Origin: Halicephalobus mephisto
Lineage: Eukaryota > Nematoda > Chromadorea > Rhabditida > Panagrolaimidae
Assembly: GCA_009193035.1 (NCBI GenBank)
Contig: SWDT01000225.1
Span: forward strand, 34,426 to 98,425
Reading direction: 5' to 3'
Length of the DNA stretch: 64,000 nt
This document shows positions 12,628 to 23,700 of the stretch, one piece after another (positions within the stretch are counted from its first letter, which is position 1; each line of letters begins with the position of its first letter). Both the position numbers and the translations under genes were made by a program. The notes under the pieces are model-generated. The model was not told the origin of the DNA, did no database searches, and saw only the letters and a list, made by a program, of their open reading frames with translations.

Positions 12628-13628
12628 ATGGTGATGAAACCTGGTCGTTCAACTGTACCCCCTCCTCGTGATCAATACCGTATTAGAATTTCCAATGATC
12701 TTGGTGTTGATTCACTTTGGAATCCTGATGATGACAAGTTTAAAGTTCTATGTCGAATGGTCCATGTTACCAAAGCTGCTCTTCATATTGGATATGTCCA
12801 AATGATTATTAGCTTTGTATTCAGTTTGTTCTTTGGCTATCATTACATCATGGCTGTTAGTGGAAATGTTTCTCAAGAACATTGGATTAATCAATATACG
12901 GCTAGATATGTCTGTAAGTTATTTAATTTTTTTAAATATAATTTGAAAATTTTTATAATTTAAGCAAAAGTTTTAATTTTTTTAAATATAATTTTAAAAT
13001 TTTTAAGTTTTAATTTTAAAAAATTAAAATTTTTATGGTTTTTAATTTCTTTAGGAATTTATAATTTTAATTTTTGGTTATTTTTAATTTTAGCTCAATT
13101 GTTGTTTGCCGTTGCGGTTCAACTGATCCTCGTTGTCGTGATGATCCATGGTGTGCGCAGTGAACGTCGAGCTTTGCTTCTTCCTTACATTGTTTTTGTA
13201 AGTTTGTTTTTTAATTTCTCAAAAGTTTTATGAAATTTATTTAGGCGGCTATTGCGATTATTGCTGGATTTGCCCAACTTGCTTCTGATTTTGTCAATGT
13301 GGAACGTAATGTTGAACGTCATCGTACAACTGATCCTTCAACTACAAGCCAATTTGTTTCACATTTGATTGCAACTTTGATTCATCTTTGGTGTCTCTCT
13401 GTTGTTTGGCGTTGCTATGGATATCTTGGAGAAAAGAAAGTTGCTCGTCAAATAAGTGAACAACTTAGTGCTACTCATGCTGCATTCCATTATCCAGAAC
13501 AATTTTATGGATTTGCTGCTATGCCTCAACCACCACCATATGCTGATACTGTTACAACTCCAACTCAAAATAATTCTCGTTCAATCATCAAAATGGATGA
13601 AGATAAACAACCTTTAACAGTTGCTTAA
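12628..13628 (+). CDS. Four-transmembrane protein with C-terminal PPPY motif (LAPTM4-like)
   Basis: Three exons, 12628-12913, 13094-13197 and 13245-13628, join in frame (phases 1 then 0) to give 257 aa. I start at the ATG at 12628, 28 bases after a trans-splice-like acceptor; nothing in frame upstream begins with ATG. Four hydrophobic segments are visible, around residues 53-78, 97-114, 121-145 and 170-195, with a charged loop between segments 3 and 4. The cytoplasmic tail contains PQPPPYADTV, a PPxY motif of the kind bound by Nedd4-family WW domains, which in LAPTM4 proteins directs lysosomal sorting. An N-terminal cytoplasmic CRMVHVTKA segment also resembles that tetraspan group. Assignment to LAPTM4 is inference from topology and the PPxY tail. 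It is convergent with the fatty-acid-binding protein gene, 227 bp away. A real gene is very likely. Confidence 0.85.
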
Positions 13629-13855
13629 TTTAATCGGTGAATTAATGGAGTAATTGATAGCAAATGGTCTCGTACAATTATTTTTTTCCTTTAGTAGGGA
13701 CCCTCAAGGTACTTTGGTTATTGTCTATTCGCCTCGGGTCTATCTTTTTTTCAGTCTAAATTAACATTCATTTGTAATCAGTGTTTTTATACACATTGTT
13801 CATATTATTTGTGAGTAAAAAAAATAGTTAAAAATTACAGATTTGCAAAATTACA

Positions 13856-15788
13856 TTAAATTTTTTTAAAATAACGAAAAGCAACAACTCCTCCAGCAAT
13901 ACATTCAGCAACAAGTTCATCATCTTTGATATATCTCTTGATTGTTGAAGGAATAGCATTTTGATCATCTGGACAAATTTCTTGATATTCAACAAGTGCA
14001 TCATTATCAAAATAAGCAGTTATTAAAAATGTTCTTCCATCAATTGTTTTTTGTTTAATTTTTTCATTTAATTTAAATTTCCATTCTTGATTTTTAAAAG
14101 TTGATTTAACATTAACTTGCCATGTTCCATCTTTTAAAACATTTAATTCAACAACAGGTTTGATAGAATTACCAATAGTTCGTTTAAATGCACCAATTCC
14201 AATAGCCTAAAAAAATATAATTTAGTAAAACTATGTACTGTTGAAATTTTAAAATAGTATATAATTTCATTCAAATAGTAATTATAGTAAATTTTTATAT
14301 TTCTTATTTAAATTTAAAGAAAATTAAAAATTGAACAATAATGAGATAATCTTTTTGTTTTGAATTAAGATATTTAGAAAAAGTCTATTTCCATACCCAT
14401 ATGCAATTGATAAAGAACAGGAATTTAATAACTAAGTAATTTTTTAGAAATTTTTAAGAAATCACAAAGGATTGAGTTCTTGATACGAAAGTTCCTGAGA
14501 GACTCGGTAATTGCTTTATTGTATTCTTTGACGGAAAATTTTTCACATCGATAAATAAGAATTAAATGATTTTAAATAATTTTTCGAACATGTAAGACAT
14601 CATAAAAAACCTGGTTCCTAGCATAAAAGTCCCCGAAAGACTCAGCAGCCATTTCATATTGTATTCTTTCGATATTTTTTGTATGACTAAACTTTGATAT
14701 ATAAATAGTCTTGGTATTTTTTTACACTAATTCTAATATTATGGTATTAATAAATACAAATACTAAGAACAAATTTGAGTTGCCTAGGTAACTTTCAAAA
14801 ACACCAATCCCTTGTGACAAAAATCAAATTTTCAACAAATAACTTTTTATAAATAAATCTATAAAATTTCTAGAAATTCCAAAAACAAATTTATAAATTT
14901 TTAAAAAATAATTTCTTAATTTTTTTGCGAATAAAAAGTTCATCAAATTATTGGATTTTTACTAATAAATTTATAATTTTTTAAATTTTTTTTACATCCA
15001 ATCAAAATTAAAGATAAAAAATGAATCCGAGTTTTTTATAATTTTTTAAATCTTTTTTACATGTAATCAAAATTAAAAATAAAAAAATTGCAAAAAATTC
15101 GGAAATTCATTTTTTTTATCTTTAATTTTGATTACATGTAAAAAAGATTTAAAAAATTTGTAAAAAATTCGGAGATTCATTTTTTTAAATCTTTTTTTAC
15201 ATGCAATCAAAATTAAAGATAAAAAAAATCTCCGAATTTTTTCAATTTTTTTAAGTTGTTCATTAGTCATTAATTCAATAAATAAAATGATAAATCAAAT
15301 TAATTTATCTTGGCAACTTCTTTATGTGATTTTTTTTCAATGAATCATCAAAATTAAGAACGATAAATGAATTTTTAAATTTATTATAAATTTTTTTATC
15401 ATTGATTTAATAAAATTAATTTTTCTCATTTACTGCTTACTTACGTCATTAACTTTTTACAATATAAAGCAAAAATTAAAAATAATGGTTGTCTTTATCC
15501 AAAGGATTAGATATAATAGAAAAATATTAATGACAGAAGAACAACACCCAGAGAACACTCCTCTGACGTGATGTGTTTCCTTTTACACTCTTCATTGGAG
15601 AGGACTGATTAGCCTCGGGTGTTTTGAATATCCCTAGTCATGGGGACTATATGTCCACAACAATAATAATGAAATAATGACGAAATACTTACTTTCATGT
15701 ACTCATCGAAGTTCTCTGCTCGATCCAACTGCCATCTCCCGATGAGGGCCTTCTGTCCTGGAGTCAACTGAGCCTTGATTTCTTCCAT
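13856..15788 (-). CDS. Intracellular fatty-acid-binding protein (FABP/lbp family)
   Basis: Two exons on the minus strand, 15788-15693 (32 codons) and 14206-13856 (116 codons plus TAA), give 148 aa; the usual family length is about 133. The N-terminal signature reads [20 protein letters not shown], the FABP helix-turn-helix start, followed by [10 protein letters not shown] and [14 protein letters not shown], the classic beta-barrel core. There is no signal peptide, so it is expected to be cytosolic, carrying fatty acids or similar lipids. The intron falls right after MK of EYMK. In the final strand the usual R-x-Y carboxylate-binding pair appears as R-Y-F (AFRYFKK), and residues around EICPDDQNA are unusual. 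The ATG lies four bases after a TTTTTTAG acceptor, suggesting trans-splicing. Confidence 0.93.
14207..15692 (-). repeat. Intron of the FABP gene with alternating-orientation repeats
   Basis: This 1486-bp intron contains, at about 14985-15260, repeated copies of TTTTACATGTAATCAAAATT in both orientations plus AAAAATTCGGAGATTCATTT; neighbouring copies would pair into hairpins. A less AT-rich patch lies near 15540-15660. No other exon seen. Confidence 0.75.
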
Positions 15789-15794
15789 TATCCT

Positions 15795-16850
15795 AAAAAA
15801 TTTCCATATATAAATTTTATTAAATTTTAAGAAAAATCTATTTTAGGGATAATTCTATTTTTTTTTTAAATTTTCAACAAAGAAACACGGAAATTTGGGA
15901 AATGCACGTGGAAAATTGCGTAACTTAAAATTCTTCAAAAAGCAAAGGAAACTAAAAAACCGGCTTCGTCACACATATCCAAAGCTATCAGGTCTTCGGA
16001 TCAATCAATCGGAACCACTGTAGAACGAAAAATTGGGAATCGGAAAAACTTAAAAAAACAGATTTATTCATTTCGAAAAAACAAAGTACGTTATCACGAT
16101 TCCGAAATCACTTTTTACAAGAAAAATAACTTTACAAATCTTGAAAACTTTAAAATATAATTCAATTTATAAGTTTTAAAATCGATATTTAATTTTCATC
16201 AAGTTTCTGAAATGAAAAAGTTTAAAAAATAAAAAATTTCCATATATCGAGCGTTAAAATTAAGTTGGAATATTTTAAATATAAATTACATTCAATTTTA
16301 TAACTTATCTAATAAAAAATCGGAATTATTTTTTAAGAAAAGTTCTGAAATAAGAAAATTAAAAAAAATTAAAAAAAATAAAATTAAAAAATAAAAAAAA
16401 ACACGAAGCGGAAATTTCGGAAAATGAAATAAAGTCGAGCTCGAATCTGACCGAATAAAAATGACCAAATTCGAGAAAACGGTTGCAACGACTGTCTCGA
16501 TTTTATTTTAATTGGTAAACCGGTCATTATTACCCAAAGAATTCCAAGAAAACTGTCCTAAAACCTTTGTTTTTTGATTTTATGACAGTTGCTTCTCTTT
16601 GACTCGCGTTGGTTTCGAAATTCTTTTTGAATCAGTATTTTTCTTAACTGAAATACTAAGTTGACTTAACTACTGAAAAACCGATATAAAAATGAAACAA
16701 ATTACATAAATCTGACGAAACAATTTCAGCAACATCTGGATAGAAGCCACTGATGTCGATTCCAGCAGCAGCTTCTGATGCTGGATAAAAAAAAAGATTT
16801 TTTTCATCAACTAGACTTCTGGAGAACCCAGAGATCTGTGTTATTTTATT
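15795..16850 (-). other. Upstream region of the FABP gene; no other gene seen
   Basis: AT-rich spacer with isolated GC-richer words near 15960-16030 and 16420-16620. Likely promoter territory of the FABP gene (transcribed leftward). I recognise no defined site. Confidence 0.4.
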
Positions 16851-16852
16851 TT

Positions 16853-17006
16853 CACAAAAAAATATAACTTTTAATTCAGTAAAAAATGCAAATCGTCACT
16901 ATTATTTTTTATTTTCTTTATAAATTCCGAATATTCATGAAAAATGTGACGATTGTGTAAATTTTCGTAATTATTATGAATTAAAAAATTATACTTTTTT
17001 GTGTGT
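16853..17006. mobile_element. Small inverted-repeat element (MITE-like)
   Basis: Termini match as inverted repeats: CACAAAAAAATATAACTTTT on the left and the complement of ATACTTTTTTGTGTG on the right, with internal symmetric GTGACGATTGTG/CGTCAC words. The same ends recur in the cluster at 52447-53045, so this is a dispersed family. No coding capacity. Confidence 0.65.
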
Positions 17007-17149
17007 AGATAACAACTACCTATGGTATTGTTGTAACTGTTCGGAGAGATTACTGTCGATTTTCCAAATTCTCGCCATCTACAGTATTTGTAACACATTG
17101 GATTCTTTTCGACGGAACTCAGATATGTTACGAGATTTTCATTGGTCTT

Positions 17150-17235
17150 CTATCAGATCGCCGGAGTGATATAAACGCGACGAGCGCCGATGTATCGGAA
17201 ACCGAATCGCAGGTTCGGGTCCCGGCCGGTCCGAA
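17150..17235 (+). other. tRNA-like stretch (possible tRNA-derived SINE or pseudo-tRNA)
   Basis: GGTTCGGGTCC at 17212-17222 matches a pol III B box at 10 of 11 positions. About 50 bases upstream, TCGCCGGAGTGAT resembles an A box of the Leu/Ser type. T-stem pairing is broken, so this is not a functional tRNA. Antisense translation gives AGTRTCDS-like residues, common in translated tRNA-derived repeats. Confidence 0.3.
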
Positions 17236-17284
17236 GCCACCCCACCCCCTCAGGGGATCTTGTAGCGAAATAGGGACATATTTA

Positions 17285-17860
17285 ATGTGGAAGATTAAAA
17301 GCGAATCCGAGTGCTGCTGGCCCCAGCGGACCCGTGTGGCCATAGTTAACCCTAGGGGTCAATGGGAAGCCCATCTTCATCACATCCAGGAATATGTCGG
17401 GATTTCTGAATACCTGCGAATTTGGAAACTTCCGTCAAACTCGATTACTGGAAACATCTTTTATCCATCAGATCCCAGTGCGAAGCTTACTGTCAAGATC
17501 AAAAAGCTCATCCAGTTTCCATCCACACGACAGTGAAAAAATCCGTCGTTAGTCTTTCAACTTTTGGAGTTGTCACTGATATTCTGTACATCGTAGCACT
17601 TCGGATAAGATTATACTACTTGGACACTGATCCCGTGGGTACTTGGCGTCGGACTGATGAAACTGACGTGGATTATCTCGATTGGGACTAAGATGGCGGA
17701 AATCCAACTGGAATATCGTACACTATCATCTTGTCCGATAAAGTTTCAGGATCAAATTACTACGAAAACTGGAATATTTACAGTTTTGTTTCTAATTTCA
17801 CATTCGGAAATTTCTCCGCAAGAAATCACCAAATCACGTTTGATTTTTGTAATATATATT
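17285..17860 (+). pseudogene. C-type lectin domain pseudogene
   Basis: From 17422 one frame encodes a recognisable C-type lectin-like domain: CEAYCQDQKAHPVSIHT, then GTWRRTDETDVDYLDWD, a DGGNPTG loop, a YYENW segment and a last strand FTFGNFSARN. A TAA at 17689-17691 interrupts it just after the WD of the carbohydrate-loop region, and the frame continues intact beyond. The upstream part (IWKLPSNS) lies in another frame, so at least one frameshift is also needed. Cysteines expected near the DGGNP loop and in the final strand are replaced by other residues (Ser or Phe). Nematodes have large clec families of secreted or membrane lectins; this copy appears dead. A tRNA-like repeat lies just upstream. 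Confidence 0.7.
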
Positions 17861-18340
17861 TTATAATTTTAAAATGTGTACTTTTTGAAAAGTTTGAACT
17901 TGATTTTCAGAAAGTTAAACTTCTTAAAACCGAAGATTAATCTGTTCAACCCGGTGCCAGGAAAAAAAACTGTTTCAATCACGAGAGTTCAAATTTTTTC
18001 GAAACCGATGTTTGTTTTTGACGAAATTTCTGGATTGTAATTTTTGGATAAGATTGTTCACAGTTCGTGGTTATCCAGCACAAGACGTCCTTGTAAGTTA
18101 CTTTTACTTTCATTCCTATATCTTACAAATCCAAAGTTTATCCAACAATACATAATTAATCGTAATTGTCTGGTCCTTTGATCCAAGTGCTTCTTCATTT
18201 GGCGGTGTGCATAAGTAGTACTTGTAAGTTATAGTTACTTTATAAGTGCAGTTAGATACAGCTAATCTGGGATATTTAAAGTCACAAAGAAAGTGTATGT
18301 ACTCGAAGCGGCTTTTTGGAAGGAGTTATTGTTGGGATAG
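17860..18340. other. Spacer after the lectin pseudogene; no gene seen
   Basis: Contains several GTAAGTTA donor-like words and a TTTTCAG near 17910, possibly decayed introns of the lectin pseudogene. No open frame of note. Confidence 0.3.
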
Positions 18341-18735
18341 AAAACATAATAGAAACAGAAGATCTGAAGAAATATCCTGAACATCAGGGAAAATAGGATA
18401 CTGTAGGACATGAGTGAAATTCATAGGAGGGGATTATGTTAGAACTTATGCAGATGTTGAAACAGAGACTAAACTAGAAAGAGAAGACCTGAAGAAATAT
18501 CCTGAATATCAGGGAAAATAGGATACTGTAGGACATGAGTGAAATTTTCAGAAGTATTATGTTAGAACTTATGCAGATGTTGGAACAGAGACTAAACTAG
18601 AAAGAGAAGACCTGAAGAAATATCCTGAATATCAGGGAATGTGGGATACTGTAAGGCGTGAGTGAAATTTTCAGAAGTATTATGTTAAAACTTATGTATA
18701 TGTTGGAACAGAGACTAAACTTGAAAGAGAAGCCG
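18340..18735. repeat. Tandem repeat, about 125-bp unit, three copies
   Basis: Each unit contains CTGAAGAAATATCCTGAATA, TCAGGGAAAATAGGATACTG and GTTGGAACAGAGACTAAACT. The same words, reverse-complemented and diverged, make up the array at 45155-45960, so the two belong to one dispersed family. Both ends carry AAGCGGCTTTTT or its near match AAGCCGCTTTTTT. Confidence 0.85.
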
Positions 18736-18879
18736 CTTTTTTACAGTGCATCAGATGCAAACAATTTTTGCGTTATTCGCTTCGGGAACAGTTTATATTT
18801 TAACATGAGCACAGCAACTTGATGTCGACGTGATACCATGAATAACCATCATATCGTATTTTTAGAATCTTCTACAATC

Positions 18880-19830
18880 TACTAAAGTTTCTTCAAATCT
18901 TTAAAAATTACACAAAATTCTGTTTTTCGGTCTTAATTGGAAAATTTTTAAATTTTAAAATGTTGAAAAAAATTATTTAATTTTTGTAAGATTATTTTTC
19001 GGAATTTTCTAAATACATTCAAAAACATTAAAAAATGCAGTTTTTCGTAATTTCAACCAGAATTTAAAAATTCACGTGAAAATGAATTTTTGAGAATTTT
19101 TTAAGGATTAGTTTTACTTTCGTAGTAATATGACTCAGAATCCACTGGATAACTTTGGGATTTTTCGCAAATGTTTAAAAACGAAATCTGGCATTTTTTA
19201 TTTTTAATTCGAAAATTATAAAAATTCGTGTTAAAACAATTTTTGAAATTTTAAAAAATACTGTAATTTTTGGAATTAAGTGATTCAGAATATATTGCAT
19301 AATTTCGGAATTTTCTCGAAGCACGTAAAAGTGGAATTTGACACTTTTTAGTTTCAAGTGGAAAGTTTCAGAAATTTATGATGAAATAATTTTTAAATTT
19401 TTGTAAAAAATATTTGTACTTTTTATAATGGGATAATTTTGAAAATTTTTGGAATTATATAAGCAGTAATTTTTAAAATTCAGATCTCAAATGGAAAGTT
19501 TCGAAAATTTATGGTAAAATAATTTTAGATTTTTGTAAAAAATATTTGCATTTTTTATAATGGGATAATTTCGAAAATTTTTAAAATTATATAAACAGTA
19601 ATTTTTGAATCTACGGTCTCAAGTGGAAAGTTTCGAAAATTTATAATGAAATAATTTTTAAATTTGTGTAAAAAATATTTGTACTTTTTATAATGGGATA
19701 ATTTTGAAAATTTTTGGAATTATATAAACAGTAATTTTTAAAATTCAGATCTCAAGTGAAAAGTTTCAGAAATTTATAATGAAATAATTTTTGAAAGAAT
19801 ATTTGCACTTTTTATAATGGGATAATTTTG
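18880..19830. repeat. Diverged tandem repeats, about 120-bp unit
   Basis: Copies share TAATGGGATAATTTTGAAAA, AATTATATAAACAGTAATTT and a CTCAAGTGGAAAGTTTCGAA word. Spacing is about 115-130 bp. No coding potential. Confidence 0.75.
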
Positions 19831-19839
19831 GAATTAATC

Positions 19840-20045
19840 CCTTCGACTTGGTACCAGGCGGAAGGAACGGTTTTGATTAAGTTCAAATGATGCTTTTTGT
19901 TTGTTTTGGCTTCGTGATGACTGCACTCGAGGAAAAGCAGAGGACGGAAGTTGCATCATCCTGACTGGTGCCGAAGGGGCAGTGTTGCTCTCGAGAACCG
20001 CCGTTGGCAGTCAGCCAGAGACCTCCTTGTGCGTCAAAAACGTTT
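19840..20045 (+). promoter_or_regulatory. GC-rich block upstream of the amino acid transporter
   Basis: A sharply GC-richer 200-bp block stands about 0.75 kb upstream of the transporter start. It holds a small frame from the ATG at about 19889 (MMLFVCFGFVMTALEEKQ and on to a TGA) and a second overlapping frame; neither looks like a family member. It may be the promoter or a non-coding first exon of the transporter. Confidence 0.35.
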
Positions 20046-20329
20046 TTTTAAAAAAAAACAAATTTTTATTTTTTTTAAAAAACAAATTTTTATTTTTTTA
20101 AAAAACAAAATTTTATTTTTTATCTAATTTGAAAAAATAAACTAAATAAAATCACGTGGTCTCGAGAGGAAGTTGTCTCAATGTCATTTTTTCCATCAAA
20201 TTTTTCAGTTGAGGCAATTTTTAAGATTACACTTTTTCAAGCACGAGTGCAGCAGCCACGAAAATCCTGAGATCATTCGATTTTGTTTTTAGACTGGGTT
20301 ATTCGGCTGGTTTTTCTCACTGAATCTAA

Positions 20330-20665
20330 TTTTTGAAATTTTCTTCTTGGGACCATTTTTGAAATTTTCTTCTTGGGACCATTTTTACAATTTTCTCGTT
20401 AAGACCATTTTTGAAATTTTCTTCTTAGGACCATTTTTACAATTTTCTCGTTAAGACCATTTTTTATAATTTTCTTTTTAGGACCATTTTTTATAATTTT
20501 CTCGTTAAGACCATTTTTTATAATTTTCTTCTTAGGACCATTTTTTATAATTTTCTTCCTAGGACCATTTTACAATTTTCTTCTTGGGACCATATTTTTT
20601 AAATTTCTTTTAAGACCATTTTTTTTTTGGAAGATTTTCGTCTTAGGACCATATTTTTTAAATTT
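20330..20665. repeat. Tandem repeat, about 28-bp unit, ten or more copies
   Basis: Unit ATTTTCTTCTTAGGACCATT with variants TCTCGTTAAGACCATTTTTT. It ends about 100 bp upstream of the transporter start codon, in probable outron or 5' region. Confidence 0.9.
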
Positions 20666-20782
20666 GTGGACTAGAATTGTTAATTTAAGTTTTCGTGCTG
20701 AGATATTTTTTGGATTTTCTAAACTGATACAGTTTGATTGGATTTTTGGAAAAAGATCATTTTATTCGATTTTTAGGCTGAG

Positions 20783-23700
20783 ATGAAGCCAGAAGAACAA
20801 CCCCTCCAACAGAACGGGATATCAGAAAACGGGATTTATCCGGACTTGGTCAAAGATCCTGAAAAAAATCCCGAAGAACCAATAAAATTAAGACAACGAA
20901 TAACTCTGTTCAATGGATGTGCCATCATCGTCGGAGTCATCGTCGGTTCTGGAATCTTCGTTTCTCCCACAGGTAAATTTTTAATTTTTTTTAAAAAAAT
21001 AATTTAAAATTTCTTCAAAAAAAATAATTTTAAAATTTCTTCAAAAATAAAAATTTTTAAATTTTTAAAAAAAATAAATTTTTAAATTTTTTTAAAAATA
21101 AATTTTAAAATTTCTTCAAAAAAAAACAATTTTAAAATTTCTTTAAAAATAAAAATCTTTAAATTTTTTAGTTTTGTAATTTTTAAAATTCTTTTATTTT
21201 TTAGAATTATTTATTTTTTTGAAAGTAGAAATCTGGGTTTCTTGTTCACTTGGTTATACGAAAGCCACCCAACGGCTAAAGGAGCATGAAAAAAAAAGAA
21301 TTACTCAATTAGTCAATCAATAACTCCACAGCACCGTGGGCGAAGACACTCAATGAAAAAACGAGAAAACTTTTAACTATAAAAAATAAGAAAATAAACA
21401 TTTTTTATAAAATTTTTTAAAAAATAAAAAAATAAACTTTTTTTATAAAATTTTTAAAAAAAATAAAAAAATAAACTTTCTTATAAAATTATTTTAAATA
21501 ATAAAAAAATTTTTTTTAATAATAATAAAAAAAATTATTTTTCTTAAATAATATAAAAAAAATTATTTTTTTTTGAATTTTCAGAATTTTTGGTGTCAAA
21601 TTTGAATTAAAAAATCACGTTATTCTAAAAATTAAAAACAAACATTGTTTACGAAATTTTCTGGACACAAATTTCTAGAATTTCTTGGAAATTTGTAGAA
21701 TTTTTGATTTGCGATGTTGATTATGAAATCATACTTTTTTAAATTAAAAATAAATATTTTTATAAAAATTTTCAAAAAGTACAAAATTCTATTTTTTTTC
21801 AAATTTGAATTTTTTGCATTAAAACAATTTTTAAAAAATTTTAGAAAATTTTTATTTTTGAAAAATTTTTAGGAAATTTTTATTTTTGGAAAATTTTAGA
21901 AAATTTTTATTTTTGGAAAATTTTTTTATTTAAATTAACAGTTAAAATTTGTCTGAATTTTTGGAATCCAAACATAGCTTAAGTCGTGTCTTAAAGCGAA
22001 AAGTCCAAATTTTGAAGTTGAATTTTGACTATGAACTTTGAAGTCGAATTTTAAGAACCAACTTTGACGTCAGAATTCGACCGTTAACTTTGAAGTTGGA
22101 CTTTGATTAAGAACTTTGAAGTTAAACTTTGATTTCCAAATTTGATAATCAACTTTAATTACGAACTTTGAAATTAAAATTTAAAATTAAAATTGATAGT
22201 CGAAATTTAACTTCAAAGTTCAAAGTTAAATTTTGACTATGAACTTTGACTATTAATTTTAAAGTAAAATTTTGACTATTAACCTTAAAATTGAACTTTG
22301 AATTTAAATTTCGACTATTAACTTTATCATCAAAATTTGACTATTAACTTTAAAGTTAAATTTTGACTATGAACTTTAATTAAGAACTTTAAAATTAAAT
22401 AAAATTGGACTTTGATTATCAACTTTGAAGTTAAAATTTGACTATTAATTTTAAAGTAAAATTTTGATTGTCAACTTTAAAATTAAACTTTGAAGTTAAA
22501 TTTTAATTAAAAATTTTAAAATTAAATTTTGATTGTCAATTTTAAAATTGAACTTTGAAGTTAAATTTTGACTATTAACTTTAAAGTTAAATTTTGACTA
22601 TCAACTTTAATTAAGAACTTTAAAATTAAATAAAATTGGACTTTGATTATCAACTTTGAAATTAAATTTTGACTATCAATTTTGAAGTTAAATTTTGACT
22701 ATTAATTTTATAATTGAACTTTAAAATTAAAATTTGACTATCAACTTTGAAGTTAAATTTTCACTATGAACTTTGACCTTAAATTACGAATGTTAACTTT
22801 GATTGTTAATTTTAATGAAAGAAAACGCAAATTTCAATTTTTTCAAGAACTATTGTATTTTGAAATTTAAATTTTCAGGAGTTCTTCAGCATGCAGGGAG
22901 CGGAGGGTTGTCGGTCGGGATCTGGATCCTCTGTGGACTGTACTCGATGCTGGGGGCCCTTTGTTACGCGGAGTTGGGGACTACTATTCCCAAGAGCGGA
23001 GGGGACTACACTTACATCCTTGAGGCCTTCGGTCCGTTGCCGGCTTTTTTATTTCTCTGGATCGCTTTGATAATTGTTAATCCGACTTCGTTGGCTGTGA
23101 TCGGGATAACTTGTGGAAATTACATCCTTAAGCCGATTTTTCCGGATAATCCGGTTCCTGAAATCGCGAGTAGACTTCTGGCGGCTTGTATTATTTTAAT
23201 TTTGACAGTTTTGAATTGTTACAATATTCGATGGTCCACCAGAATCCAGGACGTCTCAGCCGTAGGCAAAGTTTCCGCTCTTTGTGTGATCGTCGGATCA
23301 GCAATTGTCTACATCGCCAGAGGCAACGTTCAAAACTTCAACTGGGAAGCTCTGAACAAAGACGCAAATTACGGTCCCGCAGCGATCGCTTTAGGATTTT
23401 ATTCTGGTGTTTTTTCCTACAGTGGATGGAATTATTTAAATTTCGTCACAGAGGAATTAAAAGAACCTAACAAGTAAGTTTCTCGAGTGGAAAATTTTGG
23501 GGATTAATTTTAATGATAAAAATCGAATTTGGCGTTCTGTGACTAATGCCATTTTTCGCCTAAGATCTTCTTTTTTAAATTACAATGAAAATAATAAATC
23601 AGTAAAAAAATGAAAATTAGAAAAACAAAAAAATTATTTTTGGCATTGACCACAAAACGCCAAATTTAGTTTATTATTGAAAATCGAATTTGGCGTTCTG

